This document shows positions 41,525 through 50,898 of a stretch of DNA of 53,678 nucleotides, piece by piece (position 1 is the stretch's first letter; each line of letters starts with the position of its first letter). The DNA is taken from contig CAZJDV010000008.1 in the NCBI GenBank assembly GCA_964544865.1, positions 1-53,678 on the forward strand, given 5' to 3'. The translations under genes were made by a program, and so were the position numbers. Source of the DNA: CAZJDV01 sp964544865. Lineage in GTDB: Bacteria; Chloroflexota; Dehalococcoidia; Lucifugimonadales; CAJWER01. Under the pieces are notes generated by a model, which did no database searches, was not told the origin of the DNA, and worked only from the letters and a program-made list of their open reading frames with translations.

Positions 41525-42417
41525 CTATGTCGAGCGGACAACCAGCACCGGGCATGACGAGAGGCTAGTTACCCGGTCGGTGACGCTCCCCAGCAGCCAT
41601 CGCTGCATGGGCGAGCGTCCGTGCGTCGCCATGGCGATCAGGCAGCCTTCGGTCTCCTCGGCGAAATCGACGATAACCTCGGCGGGGTCTCCATACTCGA
41701 CGAGCTGCTCCACCGAGCCACAACCCTCCTGGCGCAGCTCGTCGGCGATCTCCTACAAGTACTCCTCCGCCAGGACTCTCCCCTGACGGGCCTCGCACTC
41801 CGCAGGCGTGTTTCCCTCTGGTTCAGACCCGTCCGTTTCACGTTGCAGGGCGTATACGAGACTCACGCCGACGCTCAGAGCCTTTGCCAGGGAGACCGCA
41901 GGCGGCAGGGCGCGCTCGGAGCGCCGGGAGCCGTCCAGAGGGGCGACGATCCAGCCAATCTTGAGGCCGTTTTCGTCGACGCCATCGGTCATGGCCCGGA
42001 CTATCAGCATCGAGCACGTGGTCCCGCGGAGGACCTTGTCTGTGACGCTGCCCATCAGCCACCGAGTCATGCCTGACCGGCCGCGCGTAGACATGGCGAC
42101 AAGGGCGTCCTCGTCCGCCTCCGCGATTTTCACGATCTGGGAGGCCGGGTTTCCCATTCGGAAGGACTGGTAGCCCGGACCTTCTCAACCGAGCCGCGGC
42201 GACGTCCAGATACTCGAGTACGTCCGAAGTCTTGGGCCAGCTCTGCATGAGGTATCATCGTCCCCTGGGCGAGGTCCCAGTCGCCCAACGGCGGAGGCTC
42301 GATAACGCGAAACAGCTCTATTCGGGAGCCCAGGGAGGCGGCCACCAGCCGCGCGTACGGCAATACCTGTTCCGCCAGGGCAGACCCGTCCAGAGGCGCA
42401 AGCACTCGCGAGTACAT
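41525..42417 (-). pseudogene. Tandem UspA-domain protein, disrupted
   Basis: Two universal stress protein domains. Domain 1 starts MYSRVLAPLDGSALAEQVLP in one frame, passes through EYLDVAAARLRRSGLPV in a second, and continues IVKIAEADEDALVAMSTRG in a third, with the ATP-binding G-rich motif near SGMTRWLMGSV. Domain 2 starts IVAPLDGSRRSERALPP and reaches an in-frame TAG at 41753-41755. It then continues in the same frame (EIADELRQEGCGSVEQLVEY) to HGRSPMQRWLLGSVTDRV and the end. Two frameshifts and one nonsense codon are needed, so it is probably inactive. Confidence 0.8.
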
Positions 42418-42642
42418 CTATCTGGTCCTTTGCCGATTCCGGGTCTACCTGATCGCCCGTGCATCTCGGAAAAAGCCATTCGGGCTATCTCACGAGGCCG
42501 CCGACGGGCTGACAGCCCGGTTCAAGATCGCGCTAGGCGGAGGCGGACCGGAGGCCGGGAAGTGATGCCGCCAGGCCCATAGGACTCTGAGCTCTTACGG
42601 CCCAGCGTGTTGTTTCTTGCATGGCCCTGACCTGCTGTATCG

Positions 42643-43386
42643 TTGCTTATTGAGGAAAATCAGCTGTCCGACGATGTGACCGTGATCCAGAACAGCCTAG
42701 TGGACATTGGGCGGGACGACGTGTGGCGATGCCTTGGAGCGAATAAAGGCGCCATCCCTTCGCTTGAAGGCGAGGAGGGAGGCATGATTGCCCTTGGCAG
42801 GGAGCTCGTGAGACCCGCCGCAATCTACGGGAGCTTACCGGTCGCGGAGGTGGAGCGAAGCCGCGTACTACTAGACGGCGGGATGGCGCTGGACGGGGCG
42901 TTCGTGTCCCACTGCTTCCAGGGCGTCCGGGTGGCCGTTGTAGTGGTGGTCACCATCGGCGACGCCCTGGAAAAGAGGGTCGCCGAGCTCTTTGGACAGG
43001 ACATGCAGGTAGAGGCCTTCGTGCCGGATGCCGTCGGCACGGCGATGGCGGTTAGCATATTCGACGATGTGGCGGAGCGGATATTCCGGGAGACCACGGA
43101 CCGTGGCTGACAGACCTGCTTCTGCCTGAGACCTGGCGATAGCTGCTGGGACATAACCGGACAACGAGCGGTCTTCGAGACCGTGCCGGCGGAACAGATC
43201 GGCGTGTGGCTGCTTGACTCGTGCGGCATGCTCCCTCAATAGTCCCTGTCCACCGTCATTCCGCTGGGACCGGACCTGAAGATCCACGGCGATCCTGACG
43301 AGTCGTTTTGCCGCTACTGCAAGGCGGTTAGATGCCCGATGCGCACAGAGCCGTTCGTGGCCGGCGCGGTCGGAAGTCGGGCGTGA
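42643..43386 (+). pseudogene. B12-dependent methionine synthase activation-domain-like protein with two in-frame stops
   Basis: The intact part (155 codons from TTG 42643) includes DGAFVSHCFQGVRVAVVVVV and AVSIFDDVAERIFRE, then TGA at 43108-43110. The same frame continues with CFCLRPGDSCWDITGQRAVF and VPAEQIGVWLLDSCGMLPQ, then TAG at 43240-43242. It then runs SLSTVIPLGPDLKIHGDPDE and a cysteine cluster FCRYCKAVRCPMR before the final TGA at 43384-43386. The RPG...W..TGQ and IGV motifs and final Cys cluster match AdoMet-binding activation-domain proteins of corrinoid systems. The first stop replaces a likely Trp, the second a likely Lys or Gln. Confidence 0.75.
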
Positions 43387-43583
43387 GCTCGACACCGCAC
43401 GGTACTCGGCGGGTTTGCGACGGAGCCCGAGTATGGCCCTGACAAACCTGGCGGACCGTGGGTTCGACATGGTAGAGTGCCCTACGGACGCCTCGCCTGA
43501 GCGTTGCACGGCGGAGGAGCCCGGCCTCTCCGGTCGGGACGATCGAGACGAATGGGAGGTACCTTTGATCCGAGGAGAACGGT

Positions 43584-45182
43584 ATGCCGATGATGACAGG
43601 CGGCGAGGCGCTCGCAAGGTCGCTGCACCGCGAGGGCGTGCGAGTGATATTCGGACTGCCCGGCGTGCAGCTCTACCACGCCATGGATGCCCTTCACGGA
43701 GAACCCGGCATCCGGTTCATCACCACCCGCCACGAGCAGGCCGCCGCATACATGGCGTACGGCTACTCCCGTGCGGGTGGCGGGATAGGGACCGCGATGG
43801 TCGTTCCGGGCCCGGGCCTGCTGAATGCTGCCGCCGCCGTCGGTACCGCCTACGCCGCGTCCTGTCCCCTGCTGCTGGTGTCCGGCCAGATCGAGAGGGA
43901 GATGATCAGCCAGGGCCATGGGATGCTTCACGAGGTAGATGACCAGCTCGACGCCATCAAGACCGTCACCAAGTGGGCGTCCCGGGTCCTCGACCCGGCG
44001 GACGTGCCCGCGGCGGTCCACGAGGCCTTCGTGCAGCTCAAAACAGGGAGGCCACGGCCCGTGGAGATCGAGATTCCGCCGGAGACCCTGGCGCAGGCCG
44101 TCGAGACAGAGCTGCGCGAGCCTGTCCAGGGCGGCGTCCTGGAGCCCCGTCCCGAGGCCGTCGAAGAGGCGGCAAGGGTCCTTGCAACGGCGTCCGATCC
44201 CCTTATCATCGCGGGGGGTGGCGCGATAACGTCCGGCGCGTCTGCGCCGCTGCTGAGGGTGGCCGAGCACTTGCAGGCTCCCGTCATCGCCACGGCGGAG
44301 GGAAAAGGCGCCGTCTCCGACCGGCACTACCTGTCCCTGGGCATGCCCAACTGGAAGCCCGATTCGCTGCATAAGCTGCTGGAGAGATGCGACGTGATTC
44401 TGGCGGTTGGGACGAGGCTGGTCAGGACGAAGCTGAGCGCGGCACAGCGTGTCGTCCAGATCGACGTGGACGCCGACGTGATCGGGAGAATGTACCCCAA
44501 CACGACAGGAGTCCTGGGTGACTGCCGCCGCTCCCTCGAGGAGATCTTCGGCGCCCTGTCGGCTTCGACGCCGCCACGGTCCAGCCGCCGCCAGGAGCTA
44601 GAGGCGTTCAAGGCCGCCAGGTATGACCCGTCCAATCAACTCGAGCCCCAGGGGGCGTATGTGCGGGCCATCCGGGCGGCCATGCCCGACGACGGGTTGT
44701 TGATCGAGGGGGTCACGCAGATTGGGTACTATTGCCGCGTCTTCTATCAGGTCTACAGCCCTGGAACATATGTGACCTCGTCGTACTTCGGCAACCTTGG
44801 CTATGCCTACCCGACCGCCCTCGGCGCGAAGGTGGCGCAGCCCGGCAGGGCCGTCGTGGCCGTCTCCGGCGATGGAGGGTTCCTGTTCAACTCCCAGGAG
44901 CTTGCCACCGCCGTGAAATACGGCATCAACGCGGTCGTGATCGTCTTCAACGACCACGCGTTCGGCAACGTGCTCCGGGACCAGAAAACCGAGTTCGGGG
45001 GCCGCACCATCGGCGTGAAGCTCCATAACCCGGACTTTATGAAACTGGCGGAGGCATACGGCGCCAGAGGCGTTAGGGCCCACGGCGCGGAGGAGCTGGA
45101 GGCTGCCCTGCGTGAGGCGCTCACGGTCGATGCGCCCACCCTCATCGAGATCCCCGTCTCGATGATGCCGTCGCCGTTTTGA
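43584..45182 (+). CDS. Thiamine-diphosphate-dependent enzyme, acetolactate synthase-like
   Basis: A 532-residue TPP enzyme with the catalytic Glu in TRHEQAAAYMAYG, a central domain with DPLIIAGGGAITSG, and the TPP/Mg motif VVAVSGDGGFLFNSQELATA ... FNDHAFGN. No FAD-specific motif is obvious. The family includes acetolactate synthase, benzoylformate decarboxylase, glyoxylate carboligase and sulfoacetaldehyde acetyltransferase; which one is not clear. GAGGAGAACGGT precedes ATG 43584. A sugar kinase begins 10 bases after its stop, so the product may act on a sugar or sugar-acid. Confidence 0.85.
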   Translation: MPMMTGGEALARSLHREGVRVIFGLPGVQLYHAMDALHGEPGIRFITTRHEQAAAYMAYGYSRAGGGIGTAMVVPGPGLLNAAAAVGTAYAASCPLLLVSGQIEREMISQGHGMLHEVDDQLDAIKTVTKWASRVLDPADVPAAVHEAFVQLKTGRPRPVEIEIPPETLAQAVETELREPVQGGVLEPRPEAVEEAARVLATASDPLIIAGGGAITSGASAPLLRVAEHLQAPVIATAEGKGAVSDRHYLSLGMPNWKPDSLHKLLERCDVILAVGTRLVRTKLSAAQRVVQIDVDADVIGRMYPNTTGVLGDCRRSLEEIFGALSASTPPRSSRRQELEAFKAARYDPSNQLEPQGAYVRAIRAAMPDDGLLIEGVTQIGYYCRVFYQVYSPGTYVTSSYFGNLGYAYPTALGAKVAQPGRAVVAVSGDGGFLFNSQELATAVKYGINAVVIVFNDHAFGNVLRDQKTEFGGRTIGVKLHNPDFMKLAEAYGARGVRAHGAEELEAALREALTVDAPTLIEIPVSMMPSPF

Positions 45183-45192
45183 AGCATTGCGC

Positions 45193-46320
45193 ATGCGCTG
45201 CACACTAACCGCGCCCGCGCGAATCAACCTGCTCGGTAACCCCTCGGACGCCAACGAGGGTGACTTCGCAACCATTTCGGCCGCCATCGACATTCGGGCC
45301 GGGGTCTCGCTGGAACCGGCGGAGGGCCTTGTCCTTGAGGCGGCCGACGGGTTGGACGCGGCCACCGCGGAGATGCGGCTGGAGTTCCGGCGCGAGGAGC
45401 ATCCCCTCCCCTACGACGGCCGGCTGGACCTGCTCAAGGCCGCGTTCAACCGCCTCCACGACTTCAGCGACGAGTTTCGGTCCAGGTTCGCCTCGGGAGG
45501 GGTGCGCGTCACCACCTGGACGGACGTACCGTATCAGAGCGGCCTGGGAGGCTCTTCGCTGCTCGCCATACTGACGCTGGCGGGCCTGCGGGAGTTCTAC
45601 GGCCTCGACCGACGGGTCCACAACGACTACGTGATCGCCGAGCTCACCCAGCGAGTGGAATCGAAGGAGCTGGGGATCACCTGCGGGTTCGCCGACCGGT
45701 ACGTGCCCATCTTCGGAGGCATCGCCTACATCGACTATCGCGGCAAGCTGAACCACAGTGCGATCGGCCAGGAGCCATACGCCACCTACGAGCGGCTGGA
45801 CGAGTGGGTGGAGACCATGCCGCTGGTCCTGGTCTCCACCGGCGTCGAGCGCGACTCCGGGGACGTCCACGGGACGATGCGCCCTCGCTATCTGGAGGAG
45901 CATGAGGAGTGGGAGCGTCGGGGCGGGACCATGCCGCCGATGGTCCGCTTCATGAGCGCCGCCTGGGAGACCGCCTGGCGCGGCAAGGCCGCGCTCTTGA
46001 AGGGAGACCTCGCGACCGTCGGCGGACTGATAAACGAGAACCACCGGGTCGTGGACCGGATGATGGCATACTGCGGCTTCGAAGACGGGGCTGGCTGGGC
46101 CAACAACGTGCTGATCGACGCCGCCCTCGAGAACGGCGCCATCGGCGCCAAGCTGACAGGCGCCGGGAGCGGCGGGTCGGTCTTCGCCCTCACACTGCCT
46201 GGCAACGAGAGCCGGGTCGCAAAGGCCTGGGAGAGGAAGCTGGCCGGCGCCGGGCTGGAGTCGGCCCGTATTTCCCGGCCACGGATCTCGCGGCGCGGCC
46301 TCGTCATTCAGGTCGGCTGA
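45193..46320 (+). CDS. GHMP kinase, glucuronokinase-like
   Basis: A 375-residue GHMP kinase. Motif 1 is APARINLLGNPSDANEGDF, motif 2 DVPYQSGLGGSSLLAIL, motif 3 AKLTGAGSGGSVFAL, all in order. The LLGNPSD start and the VPIFGGIAYIDY segment resemble plant glucuronokinases more than galactokinases. These phosphorylate the anomeric hydroxyl of an uronic acid or sugar. ATG 45193 is taken; a TTG at 45187 would add two residues. One base separates its stop from the nucleotidyltransferase start. Confidence 0.82.
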   Translation: MRCTLTAPARINLLGNPSDANEGDFATISAAIDIRAGVSLEPAEGLVLEAADGLDAATAEMRLEFRREEHPLPYDGRLDLLKAAFNRLHDFSDEFRSRFASGGVRVTTWTDVPYQSGLGGSSLLAILTLAGLREFYGLDRRVHNDYVIAELTQRVESKELGITCGFADRYVPIFGGIAYIDYRGKLNHSAIGQEPYATYERLDEWVETMPLVLVSTGVERDSGDVHGTMRPRYLEEHEEWERRGGTMPPMVRFMSAAWETAWRGKAALLKGDLATVGGLINENHRVVDRMMAYCGFEDGAGWANNVLIDAALENGAIGAKLTGAGSGGSVFALTLPGNESRVAKAWERKLAGAGLESARISRPRISRRGLVIQVG

Positions 46321-46321
46321 T

Positions 46322-47308
46322 ATGCAAGTCATAATACTCGCCGCGGGAAGGGGCGCTCGCCTGGACCTGCTCACCAGAGACCGCTCCAAGGCCATGCTTC
46401 CGGTCCTCGGACTGCCCATCGTCGAACGGATCATGCTCGACCTGGCGGCGCACGGCGTTGAGGAGTTCGTCGTCGTGATCGGGCGTGGCGACCGCCAGAT
46501 CGTTCGGCACTTTCAAGACCGGTCCGAGCTCGGTTCGAGGGTGAGGCTCGTGACCCAGGACCGTCCCTCCGGGATGGCGGACGCGCTCGCCTGCGCGGCC
46601 CCTCTTATCAGCGGCGACTTCGTGCTATCCGCGTGCGACAACCTGGTGCCGAGGACGGATATCGGCCGGCTGATTGAGTTCTGGGATAGCGGATCGTCCC
46701 TCGATGCGCTGCTGGCAGTCATGCCCGTCCCGCCGGACATGACTGGCCGTTCCGGTATCGTGGAGTTGGACGGCGACCGGGTGACGAGAATCGTGGAGAA
46801 GCCGGCGCCCGGCGAGGCGCCGTCCAATGTTGCTAGTCTGCCGCTGTACTGCTTCTCACAGTCATTCCTGGACTTTCTGCCCGGGGTCTCCGTCTCGAAG
46901 CGGGGCGAGCGGGAGCTGCAGGACGCGGTCCAGGCAATGATCGAGCGGGGGGGACGGGTCGGGGGACTCCCGGTCGACCGGCGGCTTACGTTGACGGACC
47001 CCGTGGACCTGCTGGCGATCAACATGCACTATCTGGCAGCGTCAGGTCGCGGCGAGTTCCCTTCCCCAGAGGCGGCAGGCCCCGGGACACGGCTGGTCTC
47101 GCCGGTATGGGTGGGGGGAGGCACGTCCATCGGCAGGGACTGTGTGATCGGCCCGAACGTCTATGTCGAGGGACCGTGCCGTATAGGGGGCGGCGCAACG
47201 GTGCGGGACGCCGTGGTCCTGCGCGGCTCCACCGTGGCCGGTGGCCGGGTCGTCGACCGCCAACTCGTCCTGGGCGAGAGCGTGGTCGCGGAGCTTCCGG
47301 GGCGCTAG
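46322..47308 (+). CDS. Sugar-1-phosphate nucleotidyltransferase
   Basis: A 328-residue protein. The N-terminal nucleotidyltransferase motif is VIILAAGRGARLDLLTRDRSKAML, with a downstream DNLVP acidic pair and IVEKPAPGE sugar-phosphate site. The C-terminal ~70 residues form a short left-handed beta helix (hexapeptide repeats: VWVGGGTSIGRDCVIGPNVY). It should join a nucleotide to a sugar phosphate. Immediate coupling to the GHMP kinase suggests they make an NDP-sugar together. Its stop overlaps the convergent uvrA stop by four bases. Confidence 0.86.
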   Translation: MQVIILAAGRGARLDLLTRDRSKAMLPVLGLPIVERIMLDLAAHGVEEFVVVIGRGDRQIVRHFQDRSELGSRVRLVTQDRPSGMADALACAAPLISGDFVLSACDNLVPRTDIGRLIEFWDSGSSLDALLAVMPVPPDMTGRSGIVELDGDRVTRIVEKPAPGEAPSNVASLPLYCFSQSFLDFLPGVSVSKRGERELQDAVQAMIERGGRVGGLPVDRRLTLTDPVDLLAINMHYLAASGRGEFPSPEAAGPGTRLVSPVWVGGGTSIGRDCVIGPNVYVEGPCRIGGGATVRDAVVLRGSTVAGGRVVDRQLVLGESVVAELPGR

Positions 47309-50247
47309 TCCGCGGCCGCGACGGTCTCTTTGCGGGCCAGGTGGGGATTGAGGTACCGGCCGGTGGCGGAGTGCTCCATCCCGGCGACCTGCTCCGGCGT
47401 GCCCTCCGCGATGACGTGGCCGCCCTTGTCGCCGGCGCCTGGGCCGAGGTCGATGATCCAGTCGCCGTTCTTTATGAGATCCAGGTGATGCTCGATCAAC
47501 ACCACCGTGTTGCCGGCGTCCACCAGGCGGTGCAGGACGCGCAGCAGGTGGGAGCAGTCCTCGAACGACAGTCCCGTGGTCGGCTCGTCGAGGATATACA
47601 GGGTGTTGCCGGTGGCCCGCTTGGACAGCTCCGTTGATAGCTTAACGCGCTGCGCCTCGCCGCCGCTCAGGTGCGTCGCGGGCTGACCCAGTCTGATGTA
47701 TCCGAGCCCCACGTCTTGCATCGTCTGGAGCTTGTTCCTGATCTTGGGGATATTGGCGAAGTATGCCAGCGCCTCTGTCACCGTCATGTCCAGCACATCG
47801 GCTATGTTCTTGCTCTTGAAGCGAATCTCCAGGGCCTCTCTGCTGTACCGCTTGCCCTTGCACACGTCGCACGGCACGGTGACGTCGGGCAGGAACTGCA
47901 TCTCGATGCTGTTGTAGCCGTCGCCAGAGCACGCCTCACAGCGGCCACCCTTCACGTTGAACGAGAATCGTCCCGGCTTGTAGCCGCGCGTTCTGGCCTC
48001 AGGCACGGTGGCGAACAGCTCCCGTATGGGCGTGAACGTGCCGGTGTAGGTGGCCGGGTTGCTGCGCGGCGTCCGTCCGATCGGCGACTGGTCGATGTTC
48101 ACGACCTTGTCCACGGCCTCGGTGCCTTCGATGGAATCGCAGTCGCCGGGCCGGTCTTTCGCCCTATAGAATTCCTGCGCCAGTTTCTTGTACAGCACCT
48201 CGTAGATCAGGCTGCTCTTGCCCGACCCGGACACGCCGGTAATGCACACGAGCTCGCCGAGCGGAATGTTGACGTCGATGTTCTTGAGATTATTCGTCCG
48301 GGCTCCCTTGATGGTGATGGCGCGGCCGTCTCCGGGACGCCTCGAGTCGGGCGTCGGTATCCGCCGGGTCTTGCCCAGATACTGCCCGGTAAGGGACTCC
48401 GGGGTCGCGATAATGCTGTCGATCTTGCCGGTGGCCACGATGTGGCCGCCGTGCTCGCCGGCTCCGGGGCCGAGATCGACGATGTGGTCCGCCGCCCTCA
48501 TGATGGCCTCGTCGTGCTCGACGATCAGCACGGTATTGCCGATGTCCCGCAGCCTCTGGAGGGTCGCGATGAGACGGGAATCGTCCACAGGGTGCAGCCC
48601 GACCGACGGCTCGTCGCAGACGTAGAGCACCCCCATCAGCCCCGAGCCGATCTGGGTTGCCAGTCGAATCCGTTGCGCCTCGCCGCCGCTAAGGGTCGAT
48701 GCCGTGCGCTCCAGCGTCAAGTAGTCCAGGCCGATTTCGTCCAGGAACTTGAGCCGGGACTGGATCTCCTTCAGTATCTGGGAAGCGATGGTCCTCTCCC
48801 GCTCGCTGAACGGCTCTCCAGCCTCGGCGAGCTCAGGCCGTGACCGATTGCCAAGCGTCGCCGGACCGTTTTGGCTGATCGCCGGGGGGCCGCCATCGAG
48901 GCTGCCGATCCATTCCTGCGCCAGCGCGATGGACTTGTGGGTAACCTGTGTGATGTTCAGCCCGCCGACCGTGACAGCCAGCGCCTCGGGCTTTAGGCGC
49001 TGACCCTCGCAGGACGTGCATGGCCTCGAAGCCATGTACCGCTCGATCTCCGACCGGATGTAGTCCGACGCGGTCTCCCGGTAGCGTCGCTCCAGGTTGT
49101 TAATTACGCCCTCGAACTTGGTGTTCCACTCGAAGCTGCGCCCCCTCAGGGTCCGGTGCCTCATACGGATACTCTTCCCCTTTGCGCCGTAGAGGATCAG
49201 GTCCAGGTGCTCCTTGCTCAGTTCGCCGACCGGGACGCTGGTTGAGAAGCCATACTCCTGTGCGAGAGATTTCAGAAGGCTAGTGAACCAGGGGCTGGAC
49301 GAGCCTGACCGCGCCCACGGCTGCATGGCGCCATCCCCCAGCGACAGGCTCTTGTCCGGGAGCACCAGGCCGGGGTCCACCTCCAACCTATAGCCAAGTC
49401 CAGTGCAGGTGGAGCACGCGCCGTGGGGGTTGTTGAAGCTGAACGTGCGCGGCTCCAGTTCGCCGAGGCTGATGTTGCAGTGGACACAGGAGAACTGCTC
49501 GGAGAACAGCTGTTCTCCGCTCTCGGCGTCGGCCACCAGCACCGTGCCGCCGGCCAGTCTCAGGGCGCTCTCCGTCGAGTCGGCGAGCCGGCCCGGGTCC
49601 GCGCTGTCGCCGATCACCAGGCGGTCGACCACAACCTCGATGGTGTGCCACTTTTTCTTGTCCAGGTCGAAGGTCTCCGAGAGATCGCGGACCTCGCCGT
49701 TGACGCGCACGCGGACGTAGCCAGCCTTGCGCGCCTCCTCGAAGATGTCCTTGTGCTCGCCCTTCCGGCGCCGGACCATGGGCGCCAATATCTGTATGCG
49801 GCTGCCGCCTGACATCGCAAGGACGGCGTCGACGATCTGCTGCACCGTCTGCATCTCGACACGCCGGCCGCACTTGTAACAGTGAGGGCGCCCGGCCCTG
49901 GCGTAGAGGAGGCGCAGGTAGTCGTAGATCTCGGTGACGGTGCCGACGGTCGAGCGCGGGTTCCTGGCAACGCCCTTCTGGTCGATGGAGATGGCCGGCG
50001 AAAGCCCGTCGATGTAGTCGACGTCGGGCTTGTCCATGCGCCCGAGGAACTGCCGGGCATAGGCCGACAGCGACTCGACGTAGCGTCGCCGCCCCTCGGC
50101 GTAGACGGTGTCGAAGGCGAGCGAGCTCTTCCCCGAACCCGACACGCCCGTGATGACGACTAGCTTGTTGCGGGGAATCGTGACGTCAATGTTCTTTAGG
50201 TTGTGCTCGCGGGCACCCTGGACGACGATGTTTTCCAGCGGCAACAC
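47305..50247 (-). CDS. uvrA: Excinuclease ABC subunit A
   Basis: A full-length 980-residue UvrA. Two ABC ATPase modules: Walker A in GVSGSGKSSLAFDTVYAEG and in GVSGSGKSSLIYEVLYK, each with an LSGGEAQR signature. Zinc modules CVHCN...CSTCTG and CEACSGDGYNS...CDVCKGKRY are intact. It recognises bulky DNA lesions with UvrB in nucleotide excision repair. GTG 50247 lies just after GGAGGG. It is convergent with the nucleotidyltransferase. Confidence 0.97.
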   Translation of the reverse strand: MLPLENIVVQGAREHNLKNIDVTIPRNKLVVITGVSGSGKSSLAFDTVYAEGRRRYVESLSAYARQFLGRMDKPDVDYIDGLSPAISIDQKGVARNPRSTVGTVTEIYDYLRLLYARAGRPHCYKCGRRVEMQTVQQIVDAVLAMSGGSRIQILAPMVRRRKGEHKDIFEEARKAGYVRVRVNGEVRDLSETFDLDKKKWHTIEVVVDRLVIGDSADPGRLADSTESALRLAGGTVLVADAESGEQLFSEQFSCVHCNISLGELEPRTFSFNNPHGACSTCTGLGYRLEVDPGLVLPDKSLSLGDGAMQPWARSGSSSPWFTSLLKSLAQEYGFSTSVPVGELSKEHLDLILYGAKGKSIRMRHRTLRGRSFEWNTKFEGVINNLERRYRETASDYIRSEIERYMASRPCTSCEGQRLKPEALAVTVGGLNITQVTHKSIALAQEWIGSLDGGPPAISQNGPATLGNRSRPELAEAGEPFSERERTIASQILKEIQSRLKFLDEIGLDYLTLERTASTLSGGEAQRIRLATQIGSGLMGVLYVCDEPSVGLHPVDDSRLIATLQRLRDIGNTVLIVEHDEAIMRAADHIVDLGPGAGEHGGHIVATGKIDSIIATPESLTGQYLGKTRRIPTPDSRRPGDGRAITIKGARTNNLKNIDVNIPLGELVCITGVSGSGKSSLIYEVLYKKLAQEFYRAKDRPGDCDSIEGTEAVDKVVNIDQSPIGRTPRSNPATYTGTFTPIRELFATVPEARTRGYKPGRFSFNVKGGRCEACSGDGYNSIEMQFLPDVTVPCDVCKGKRYSREALEIRFKSKNIADVLDMTVTEALAYFANIPKIRNKLQTMQDVGLGYIRLGQPATHLSGGEAQRVKLSTELSKRATGNTLYILDEPTTGLSFEDCSHLLRVLHRLVDAGNTVVLIEHHLDLIKNGDWIIDLGPGAGDKGGHVIAEGTPEQVAGMEHSATGRYLNPHLARKETVAAAD

Positions 50248-50700
50248 TCACCCTCCGGCGGAACTCAAGATCGGCACGAGGCCGAAGCCCATCCTATCAT
50301 TCTAGGGTAGGAGGTCGGGGTATGCGCGTCGGGCGGAAAGTGGAGCCCGTGGCACCGCGCTACGCGCGATTCGTCAAATTACCAGGGTAACGCGCTTGGC
50401 TCCTGATACCGGCCGGCATATGCCAAACTACGATCCAGTGAGACGCGTAACAGCACGATAGCACAAATGAGCGAGTGGCGTAATCTGGCGACGCTGGGTT
50501 CACTTCGCCTCCGATTCTTGTATTGCGCCGACGATATCGCACCCCTTCGAAGATTGTACATTAGATGCCATTTGCGGCGTTCGCGTCTCGCGGGCAGCGC
50601 CACTGGCGCATCGGCGGCGTTCGCGCTATACTTATTTACGCTTGGTCGGGCGTTAGCGCGCCTTTGTTTTGCCCGGCATTGCTTGAAGAGGAGATGGAAA
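50248..50700. other. Intergenic region between uvrA and rpsU
   Basis: About 450 non-coding bases. GCGGCGTTCGCG occurs twice as a direct repeat (50574-50585 and 50614-50625), 40 bases apart. The second copy runs into TATACT (50627-50632), a possible -10 of rpsU, with a weak -35 TGGCGC 17 bases upstream. On the opposite strand TAGAAT near 50304 could be the -10 of uvrA. Nothing else is recognised. Confidence 0.35.
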
Positions 50701-50898
50701 TTGTCGTTCGTAACGCTTCGGGATGGTGAAGACGGCGAACAGTTGCTCAAGCGGTTCCAGACCTCCATGCAGCGCTCTGGGATCTTGCGTGAGCTGAGGA
50801 ACCGCCGGTTCTTCAGGTCCAAAGGCGAGCAGACACGGCTCGACAAGGCTCGCAGCCTCCGCCGTCTGCGCCGCCGCACCCGCACCCGCACCCGCTGA
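50701..50898 (+). CDS. rpsU: 30S ribosomal protein bS21
   Basis: A 65-residue, very basic protein. SFVTLRDGEDGEQLLKRFQ, then RSGILRELRNRRFFRSKGE matches bS21 in order and length. The TTG start at 50701 is chosen because GAGGAG lies seven bases upstream. The C-terminus ends in an alternating Arg-Thr run (RRTRTRTR), typical of the variable basic tail of S21. It binds the 16S 3' end region of the 30S platform and helps initiation. Confidence 0.85.
   Translation: MSFVTLRDGEDGEQLLKRFQTSMQRSGILRELRNRRFFRSKGEQTRLDKARSLRRLRRRTRTRTR

Noticed and set aside
42418..42642. Short frame ending FKIALGGGGPEAGK as a gene remnant
   Set aside because: Too short to identify and no partner frame upstream.
43108..43242. 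Selenocysteine or pyrrolysine recoding at TGA/TAG
   Set aside because: No SECIS or PYLIS-like structure recognised, and the expected residues are Trp and Lys/Gln; kept only as an alternative to decay.
43387..43583. Possible T-box-like leader before the TPP enzyme (TGGGAGGTACC)
   Set aside because: Only a partial match to the T-box core; no specifier hairpin, antiterminator or terminator could be drawn.
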